Shown one piece after another: positions 56,159 through 64,000 of a stretch of DNA of 64,000 bases; the first letter of the stretch is position 1, and every line of letters starts with the position of its first letter. The stretch is taken from positions 27,501,431 to 27,565,430 of the forward strand of contig CM053146.1 of the NCBI GenBank assembly GCA_028571685.1, read 5' to 3'. The notes under the pieces are model-generated. The model saw only the letters and a program-made list of their open reading frames with translations, ran no database searches and was not told where the DNA came from. The stretch comes from Heterohyrax brucei (lineage: Eukaryota; Chordata; Mammalia; Hyracoidea; Procaviidae). A program made the translations under genes and the position numbers.

Positions 56159-56324
56159 AGGTAAGCAAGTGAAGTTCAAGGTTGCAAACTGAGAACATCA
56201 CTTCCAGGGTGAAAAGAGATATAAAGCAGGGGAAGATATGTCTTAGAGCACTGATGAAAGATAAAATGAGTAAAAGGAGGAAATTTTGGAGTCCTGCACT
56301 ACAAAACTCATCTAGGCCAAGACA

Positions 56325-58475
56325 TTTGAAAGACGGCTATTTGGCCAGCTAACTGGAAGAGATCAATATTTGTGCTCAAGCAAGGAAAAAAAAAGTGATC
56401 AAACAGAACTATTGAACAATATCATTAATACCAAGCACAAGGAAAATATTGCGGAAAACAATGCCAAAATGGCTGCAGCAGTGCATTGATAGGGAACTAC
56501 TGGAAATTCAAACCAGGTTTAGAAGAGGACTTGGAACAAAGGATATCACGACTAATGTCACATGGATACTGGCTGAAAAGCAAAGAATTCCAGAAAGGTA
56601 TTTAGCTGTGTTTCATTGACTATGCAAAGTCATTCAACTGTGTGCATCACAACAAATAATAGACAACATTAGAAAGAATGAAAATTCCAGAACACTTAAT
56701 TGTGCTCATGTGGAACTCAAACATAGACCAAGAGACAATCATTTGAAAAGAAGAAGAGGATACCTTATGATTTAAAATCAGGAAAGGTATGTTTCAGGGT
56801 TGATTCTGTCACCATACTTATTCAATCTGTATACTGAGCAAATAATCTAAGAAGCTGGACTACATGAAGAATATGACATTAAGGACTGGAGGAAGACTCA
56901 CTGTAAAAAATGGTACAGGGGTGATATCTCATGTGCTCTAACTTCACAAGGAGGAGGGAGAATCAAGATCAAAAGCACAAGGCTGATTCTTATGATGAAG
57001 TCAGATACATGTCTCTCTGCCACCTTTACCAACTTGAACATCAACCATTCATCCCATGACATTCTCTCTCTCTGCTGGATTTGATAATGCACTACAGTGG
57101 CCACACAGAATTCACAGACAATACTCATGATCATGGAGTTTATTAGGGAAGTTACGAGCTACAATTCAGGCTCTGGAACATTCAGAATGTAGTTATTACG
57201 TTAAGACAGAATCCCAGCTATGCTTGTAGACATACCTCTCCCTGGCCTTTGGCCTCTGTCCACAGGTGGTTAGCTTTTTATCTTTATGGGCCAGGAAGTC
57301 CTCCAGTCTATCTCCTGCTGCCCAGTCTCCACCACCTCTTCTTGTTTCCTTCAGTGCTACAGCATTCTTCCTCTCTCTTTTTTTCTTAGTCTCTTGGTTT
57401 CATGAGAGTCTTAGCATAGTGATCCCAGGTCCAGAGAATGCGTCAGCTCCTGGATCTTCTACCTTGGATTGGTGGGATCTTCTCTTTTCTACCTCCGGGG
57501 AAGCTCATTTCAAGCCCAGTGAGATGCCAAGCTGACAAGTGCCCTTGGTGGGCCACAGGTACTCTATTTTCAAAGTCCCACTCAATCACTTGGGTTGGCA
57601 TTATAAGATCATGGCCAGAAAGACCATACAAAAGTGACCCATCATACTGTATTCATTATGCAGATCAATCAATGTTGATCAAACAATCAATATGCAGACC
57701 AAACAATCAGTCTTTACCTGCTGAAAGTGAAGAAGACTTGAAGCACTTGCTGACAGAAATCAGACTCAGCCTTCAGTATGGATTCCATGTCAATATTAAA
57801 AAAATTCTCACAACTGTACTAATTAATAAGTAACATTATGATAAACCGAGAAAAGACTCAAGTTGTTAAGTATTTCCTTTTGCTTAGATCTGAAATCACA
57901 GCCCATGGAAGCAGCAATAAAGAAACCTAAGAACATACTGCATTGGGAAAATATGTTGCAAAAGACCTCTTGAAAGTGTTAAAAATGAAAGATGTCACTT
58001 TGTGGAAAAAGGTGTCTCTGATGCAACCCGTGGTATTTCCAGTTGTCTCATACACAGGGAAAGCTGAAGAATGGATAAGGTAGACAGAAGAAGGATATAC
58101 GACTTTGGATTATGGTGTTAGTGAAGAATATTGAATATAGCATGGATTCCAGAAGAATTAACATATTTCTCTTGAAAGAAGTACAGTGCAAATACTCCTT
58201 TGAAGTGAGGATGGCAATACTGTCTCATGTACTTGACATTTTATCACGAGAGACTATTCCCTGCAGTGGATTATCATGCTTGGTAAAACAGATGACCAGT
58301 GAAAAAGAGGAAAGCCCTCAAGGAGCTAGACTAGCAAAGTGGTTGCAACAGCGGGCTCAAATGCGGAAGTGGTTGTGAGAACCATGAAGGACTAAGCAGT
58401 CTTTTATTCCACTGCACGTGGGCTGGATGCTTTTCAGAACTGACTTGATGGCACCAAACATCAACAACAATACAA
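56325..58475 (+). mobile_element. RTE (Bov-B-like) LINE, sense, split by an LTR-like element
   Basis: The left part (56,325-56,901) covers the RT region: gatagggaactactggaaattcaaacc, ggtttagaagaggacttggaac, and a vfhydyakafncv-like block at about 56,610. The right part (57,645-58,475) resumes just before the position of the YADD box (cattatgcagatcaatc), now degraded. It runs through agtgaagaagacttgaagcacttgc and the C-terminal region to the 3' UTR with caccaaacatcaacaac. This is the longest RTE copy in the window, about 1.4 kb without the insertion. It is 5'-truncated, with frames broken by several changes. Confidence 0.9.
56902..57644 (-). mobile_element. Unassigned LTR-like element B in the RTE copy
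   Basis: TG...CA termini, with the poly(A) signal AATAAA on the minus strand (complement of about 57,138-57,143). Its post-signal region (tctgtgtggccactgtag, ccagcagagagagag, aatcagccttgtgc) parallels element A at 24,288-25,213. Upstream segments differ, so they are distinct subfamilies. No unambiguous target duplication is seen and the ends are approximate. RTE sequence lies on both sides, so it is younger than that copy. Confidence 0.6.
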
Positions 58476-59727
58476 AACATCAGAAATAAGATTGATTGGC
58501 ATCAAAGCAGAGAAATTCAGGTTATCACTCATTCTTTCCCAATGAAGACAAACTTAAAAAAGAACTTGCCAAGCCAGCCAAGTGCCGGAATTTAAATAAA
58601 CTTAAATAAAAATAAACTTAATTTCTGAAAGTCAAAGATTTAAGATAAAGCCTTGCATCAGAACCTGCCTCCAGACATCCAGCTCTTGTTTTCACCTAAT
58701 AACTAGGACTCTTGGCTGTCCTATAAGTGACAGAGAAAGTAGTACAAACAATCCTTTTTTAAAGTTTTAAATTAGGGGTTAAGTTTGGAAGTTAGGAAAA
58801 AATTGAACACCTTTAGTGTGGGAAACACTGCTTAAAAATGATATTTCACTACATGATGAACTTTTCAAGATTTTTCTGTTTTGAAAATAACTGAAAATAT
58901 TAGGCTGCGTGTGACATTCAGAGAGTTGTTGAGACAAGAAGTCATTTGATTTTGAATAATTGCATCTCAAAAATGTTACAAGAATATTAGTAAAATGAAT
59001 TACAGTACATTTATATCCTGTCATACTACAAAGTCATTAACAGAGACTGATATAATTATAAAGCAAATTGGCAAGACAGATAGTTTTATCTTTATATATA
59101 TATTTTCTATATGAGATTCTGAAAGGCTTTTTTTTGTTTTGGCATTTTTCCCCTTTAATCAGGATTCTTCTATGAAATCTCAGATTAAAATGTTTCTCCT
59201 GGTATAAGAGGCAGTTGTTCATGGATGCTATCTGCCATACATCCCATTTCTTCTTATTATTCCTAACTCTCCTTATTCCTCTGTTGTCCAAGGCAAATTG
59301 CTGTGCCTTGGATAGCCTCTTACAAGCTTTTAATATTCAGGCACCACACACCACACACAGAAGCACAAACACATCAGGCCAATTAACCAGGGTGTTCCAT
59401 GAAGCCACGACCCTAGATCTCTGAAACATGAATGCAAGTTATCATAAGGGTTTGGGTAGTACCTAAACAGCCTCACCAACTATGGCTCTTCTTTTGTGCT
59501 GTTGTTGTAAATATATCTATCAAAGACTGCTGTAAAAAGTACTGACCAAGCCAGCCAAGTGCTGTCAAGTCAGAAAAGTAGTGACAGTAGTTACATCAAC
59601 TGGCTGTGCAACCTTACCCTTAACATATTTCCATCACCATTAACCCTCTCTTCTCTTTGCTTTCTGCTTCTAGTTGCCACTGATAAACTTTGTCCTCCAT
59701 ACAATTGTTTCTTCTTGTCTTTTTATA
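58476..59727. other. Mostly unassigned DNA with two SINE scraps
   Basis: gccaagccagccaagtgccg at 58,568 and caagccagccaagtgctgtcaagtcag at 59,547 are tails of antisense AfroSINEs. Otherwise nothing is recognised. Confidence 0.5.
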
Positions 59728-59882
59728 TAGCCAAGCTAAAAGCCAAGTGACGTCGAGTCGGATCCGACTCATGGTGATCCTAGAGGCCAGAGTATAACTG
59801 CCCTCTGGAGTCTTCAAGGAGCACCAAAAGGTTAGCAGTTAGCAGTGGTAGCACTTAACCCACTACACCACCATGGTTTCCC
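59728..59882 (-). repeat. AfroSINE, antisense, young-looking
   Basis: gccaagtgacgtcgagtcggatccgactcatgg keeps several CpG sites. The head complement ccactacaccaccatggtttcc is complete. Confidence 0.94.
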
Positions 59883-60464
59883 ATCTTTTTATATAAGTGA
59901 GGTTCTTGGCTTGGCTGGCGTATAATATTTGTTCTCTTGTGATTGACTCATTTTAGGATTTCTTGATTGGACCATAGTTTTAGAGAAAATCTGTCTTCTT
60001 GTTGCAGTTCTGCCACTGATAAGGTGGAGTCTCAGCCACATTCCCTTTTAACCTCCACAACTGGCTGATATTTTCCTATATCTTTCAAACACTTGTTATT
60101 TTCTGTAAAAATTTCTCAAACATTTGGTTCTTTGGATTCTGAAACTTTGCTCTGTCATAGGAATATATATTTTACAAAGGGGTAAAAACAGGGAGAGGTA
60201 GGGAACTTCTTTAAAGTGCCCACCGTGTTTCAGATTTTGTATTACAATAACCCTCTTAGAGAGGTTTGGTGCTTTTACAGCGATAAGCAAGCATTAATTG
60301 GTGGGGATAAATGTGAGCTCTTGATTGACTAAGAAACCAACATTTTGTCTACAGCAGTTTGTAATGTATCACAATCTCTTTGTCTTTCCATGTATCATTT
60401 GATTATAACTACTGTCTTGAGTCTGAAACCTTTGGGGGCTTTTTTTTTTTTTTTCTCTCAGAAG
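59883..60464. other. Unassigned DNA
   Basis: Nothing recognised; T-run at 60,441-60,455. Confidence 0.5.
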
Positions 60465-60622
60465 ATACTTATTCATTGCCATCAAGTTCATTCTGACTTA
60501 CAGAAACTCTACAAGACAGAGGAAAATTGCTGCATGAGGTTTCCAAGAAGCGACGGGTAGATCACACGGCCAACGTTCAGGTTAGCAGCCTCAGCTCTTA
60601 ACCACTCCATCACCACTGGCTA
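60465..60622 (-). repeat. AfroSINE, antisense
   Basis: cattgccatcaagttcattctgac, aggtttccaagaagcgacggg, ggttagcagcctcagctcttaacc. Confidence 0.9.
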
Positions 60623-60713
60623 TTCCTTTGAGAGATATATCAATAAATTTAATAAACACGAGACAAGAACTCTATAGACTTACTCTCTAACAGTTTTGAC
60701 ACAGACCAATATT

Positions 60714-60868
60714 TATATGGTGGTGCAGTGGTTAGGAGCTCAGTTGTTAACCAAAAAGTTGGCAGGTTGAATCTACCATTCACTCGCTGGAAATCCTAGG
60801 GAAGCAGCTCTACTCTGTCCTACAGAGTCGTTACACAGGAATCAACTCAGTGGCAACAGGTTTGAATT
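60714..60868 (+). repeat. AfroSINE
   Basis: tatggtggtgcagtggttaggagctc, aaagttggcaggttgaatc, ctctactctgtcctacagagtcg. Confidence 0.9.
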
Positions 60869-61309
60869 GTTTTTTATTTTGTTTTTGCTAACAAAATAAG
60901 CCACAGATTTCATTTCAAATAAATACAAAAATAGAGTATCTAACATGAACCAAAAATAGGAAAAATATTGAGAGTATAATGATGAAAAAGAGCCACTACC
61001 TGATCCAAATACTCTCATAACGACATAGCAGAGTTACATGTGGGAACTGACTGATGTGTTCAAGAGACACTTGTTCTGCATTTTCATGTTCTGATACAGT
61101 GTCCCAGAATGACAAACATTTCCTTGCCAGCCATGTCAGCTATTGTGCCTCTCTTAGACTTGTCTGTTAGATTTGGGACTTATTCAGTAACTTGCTTAGT
61201 TTTATGTTAAAACATGACCACACTCTCAAAATATGCTATTTTTATTACTGAATAGTGTCAATTCACTCTTAGTCTGTGAGATTATTTTATACCATCCATC
61301 ATTTTACAC
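60869..61309. other. Unassigned DNA
   Basis: Nothing recognised. Confidence 0.5.
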
Positions 61310-61553
61310 ACTTGGGACATGTTGTCAGGAGACACCAGTCCCCGGAGAAGGACATCATGCTTGGTAAAGCGCAGGGTCAGCAAAAAGGAGCAGGACCCTC
61401 AACAAGGTGGATGGACACTGTCGCTGCAACACCGGGGTGAAGCACAGAAGCAACTGCGGGCACGGCGTAGGACCAGGCAATGCTTTGTTGTCCATGGGGC
61501 CACTGTGAGATGGAACTGAACTGACTAAATGGCACTTAACAACAACAATAATA
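61310..61553 (+). mobile_element. RTE LINE 3' end, sense, CpG-rich
   Basis: gggacatgttgtcaggagacaccag, gagaaggacatcatgcttggtaaag, accctcaacaaggtggatgg, then the 3' UTR (cactgtgagatggaactg) ending ttaacaacaacaataat. It keeps more CpG than the other RTE copies and the last 66 codons are open in frame (LVKRRVSKKEQDPQQGGWTLS). This suggests a comparatively young, 5'-truncated insertion. Confidence 0.9.
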
Positions 61554-62351
61554 TCTACATAAGCTTAAAGTTTGTTTTCTCAAAAGTCCTTTTCATTTGA
61601 ATAGAAGTTCCTACTTGTTTGTGACAGACACACCTAGAAGGCTCAGTGTTCATAGGTGAGTTAATAAAATCTTTCCTGTCATATCCCTGTTATAATCGTT
61701 TAAGCTACATGGCTACCTCTCTGTATGACATAACCACCTACCTGTCCTAGATTATAATGTGTGGGTATCTATCAGCACTGGCTAATTTATTTATTTTTTA
61801 TGAAAAAAGTTAGGGGTAATAGAGACTTAAATGGATAGACAAAATTGATAGGAATGGATTATTTTAACAAGAGACCTAGAGGACAAAAATAAAAATGTCA
61901 TAGAGTATGGAGTTTGGTGAATTATGATTTATCTTAGAGGGAGTCCTATTAATGGTAATGAAAAAGTACAGGGGTTGAGACTTGGAGTGGAACACTGAGT
62001 GAAGGTGAGAGAGGAGGTAAGTCAAGAGGTTGTAAGCCTAAAGTTTTAGATTTATGTTGATTTGAACTCAACTAAGATAGAGCTGATGAGATTGAAGCAC
62101 CATCTAAAACCATAAATACATGACAGAGGACAATAAGCAGGTTCAGAGATGATGGCTATGGCGAATGGGAGAGATTTGTATAGCTGTGTGTCATGAGATT
62201 TGAAGAATCTGGGTTTCTGAAGTATGATAGTCCAGACATGGTTTTGACACTGCAAAAAGGAACAAGCAAAACACCTCTCCTACATTCTGGCTCTATAATA
62301 CATAAGAAATGGAAGGAAGAAAAAAAAAAAATGTCCTTCTATAGAGAAGGT
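61554..62351. other. Unassigned DNA
   Basis: No gene or recognised repeat. Confidence 0.5.
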
Positions 62352-62512
62352 TTTGAAAACCCTAGTGGCATGTCAGCTAAGAGCTACTGTTGATAACAAA
62401 AAGTCGGTAATTCAAATCCAGCAGACATTTCTTGGAAATGCTATGGGGTAGTTTAAATCTGTCCTTTAGGGCAGCTATGCATCAGAATTGACTTGATGGC
62501 AGTGGTGTGCTT
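62352..62512 (+). repeat. AfroSINE
   Basis: aaaaccctagtggcatgtcagctaag, aattcaaatccagcag, agctatgcatcagaattgacttgatgg. Confidence 0.9.
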
Positions 62513-63004
62513 GGTGAGAGAAGGCTCTAAGGACAGTGTTTCCCATAAAGCACTGACAACTTTCATAGAAGGGGAGGAGCTGAAGGATATATTCCAGTAA
62601 GAACTTTGAGATACTGGGTAGCTTTAGGTATGAAGAAAGAGAATTTATAAAGCACATCATGGAAATATATACATATATTTTTTATTTTGCTTTGGGGAAG
62701 GTATGGATATTGAGAAGAGGCTGATTCAGAGTATATATTTAAGTCCCCAAATGTAAGTAAACTACATAGCAACTTAAATCTTTCCAATTATTCCAAATAA
62801 TTCAAAAGATCAAGAAATAGAACAATAACATTGCATATTATCCCTTCCATAAGAAAAATTAATAACCTTTTAAAAATGGTTTTGGAATATCAATATTATA
62901 TAGTATAGTTTGAGTTCATACTGAAAATCTTCTATTTTCTCAAAAAACAACATTTCTCTAATTTATTACTTCATTTAAATATTTAATTTTTACACATAGC
63001 ACAT
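62513..63004. other. Unassigned AT-rich DNA
   Basis: Nothing recognised. Confidence 0.5.
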
Positions 63005-64000
63005 GTTGTATAAAATGGGAACTCCAGAACACTTAAATGTGCTCTTAAGGAATCTGTATATGTATCAAGAGGCAGTCATGTGAACAGGACAAGGGGACAC
63101 TGCATGGTTCAAAGTCAGGAAAGGTGTGTATCAGGGTTGTATCTTTCACCATACCTTTTCAACCCGTATGTTGAGCAAATAATCCAAGACGGTGGGTTAT
63201 ATGAAGAAGACTGAGGCATCATTAACAACCTGCATTATGTAGATGACACAAACTTGCTTGCTGGAAGTGAAGAAGATTTGAAAACACTTACTGATGAAGA
63301 CTAAAGACCACAGCCTTCAGTATGGACTGCACCTCAACATCAAGAAAAGAAAAATCCTCACAAGTGGACCAGTAAGTAACATTGTCATCAACTGAGAAAG
63401 GATTGAGGTTGTCAAGGATTTCCTTCTATTTGGGTCTGCAATCAATGCTCATGGAAGCCACAGCCAAGAAGTCAAAAGATACATTGCACTGGGAAAATCT
63501 GATGCAAAGGATCTCTTTAAAGTCTTGAAAAGTAAAGATGTCACCTTGAAGACAAAAGTGAGCCTCACCCAAGCCATGGTATTTTTAATTGCATCATATG
63601 CATGTGAAAACTGGACAGTGAACAAAGATGACAGAAGAATCGATGTCTTTGCATTGTGGTACTGGAGAAGAATGTTGAATGTATCATGGATCACCAAAAT
63701 AGTAAACAGATCTGTTCTAGAAGAAGAACAATCAGAGTGCTCCTTGGAAGCAAAGATGGCAAGACTGTGTCTTACATGCTTTGGACATGCTGTCAGGAAG
63801 GATCAGTCCCTGGAGAAGGACATCGTGCTTGCTAGAGTGGAGGGTCATCAAAAACAAGGAAGACCCTCAACGAGATGGATTGACACAGTGGCTGCAACAA
63901 TGGGCTTAAACATAAAAATGATTGTGGGCGTGGCACAAGACCAGGCAGTGTTTCATTCTGTTGTTCATAGGGTCACTATGAGTTGGAACCAAATCAGCAG
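63005..64000 (+). mobile_element. RTE (Bov-B-like) LINE, sense, runs off the window
   Basis: It covers the RT catalytic core to the 3' UTR: gaactccagaacacttaaatgtgc; the catalytic box at about 63,234-63,263 reads HYVDDTNLLA (usual YADD, here YVDD); LLAGSEEDLK; then a C-terminal stretch with VFLIASYACENWTVNKDDRRIDVFALWYWRRMLNVSWITKIVNRSVLEEEQ, a typical Bov-B/RTE C-terminal block. It is 5'-truncated near 63,005 and has at least one frame disruption near 63,300 (the reading shifts at the gaagactaaagac segment). The 3' tail gggtcactatgagttggaacc reaches the last base of the window, so the true end lies outside. Confidence 0.92.

Noticed and set aside
1-64000. CRISPR arrays, operons, phage or toxin systems
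   Set aside because: No spaced direct repeats, no ribosome-binding-site-led gene runs, and the repeats are all of mammalian retrotransposon type.

Overview
The window looks like mammalian, specifically afrotherian and most probably elephant, genomic DNA. The evidence is the repeat content: dozens of tRNA-headed SINEs whose 3' half carries a gtcgagtcgg/ccgactcat core (AfroSINE type), eight fragments of an RTE/Bov-B-like LINE that ends in the same tail, mammalian L1 elements with a lineage-specific 3' UTR, MIR fossils, and ERVL and MaLR long terminal repeats. The species call is inference. I see no bacterial or phage gene, CRISPR array, rRNA or functional tRNA gene. No host protein-coding gene is certain; the window is intergenic or intronic.

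Layout. 1-4.4 kb: unique DNA, an L1 fragment with an internal deletion, a probable antisense 3'-UTR retrocopy, and an RTE 3' end split by a solo ERVL-type LTR. 4.4-7.3 kb: mostly unassigned with SINEs. 7.3-11 kb: a nested stack. An old minus-strand ERVL (LTR plus pol/dUTPase remnant) is interrupted by a younger, compact minus-strand provirus of 1.94 kb with two LTRs, target duplication, primer binding site and polypurine tract but no recognisable gag, pol or env. 12.1-15 kb: minus-strand L1. 15-16 kb: MaLR LTR with internal sequence. 16-27 kb: mostly unassigned DNA with SINEs, RTE and MIR fragments and an unassigned LTR near 24.3-25.2 kb. 27.9-32.5 kb: old plus-strand L1 ORF2 pieces with a cluster of three SINEs between them. 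33.2-37.8 kb: the 5' portion of a minus-strand L1 (endonuclease, upstream region and 5' UTR). 38.5-40.7 kb: two old solo LTRs. 42.7-46.7 kb: a plus-strand L1 interrupted by a second solo LTR of the 2.7-kb family. 47-54.4 kb: sparse DNA, a possible terminal coding exon near 49 kb and two dense SINE clusters. 56.3-58.5 kb: an RTE copy split by an unassigned LTR that shares its R/U5 region with the 24-25 kb LTR. 59-64 kb: SINEs and RTE 3' ends, the last running off the window.

The parts do not form an operon or pathway. They form a stratigraphy of retrotransposition. Two relationships stand out: the SINEs and the RTE LINE share a 3' tail, consistent with SINE mobilisation by RTE machinery, and one ERVL-related LTR family occurs four times (two solo LTRs and one two-LTR provirus), each insertion with a perfect 5-bp target duplication. 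Family names are from recall of mammalian repeats and were not checked against a database. Boundaries are by eye, about +/-10 bp, except for LTR ends with target duplications, which are read to the base.
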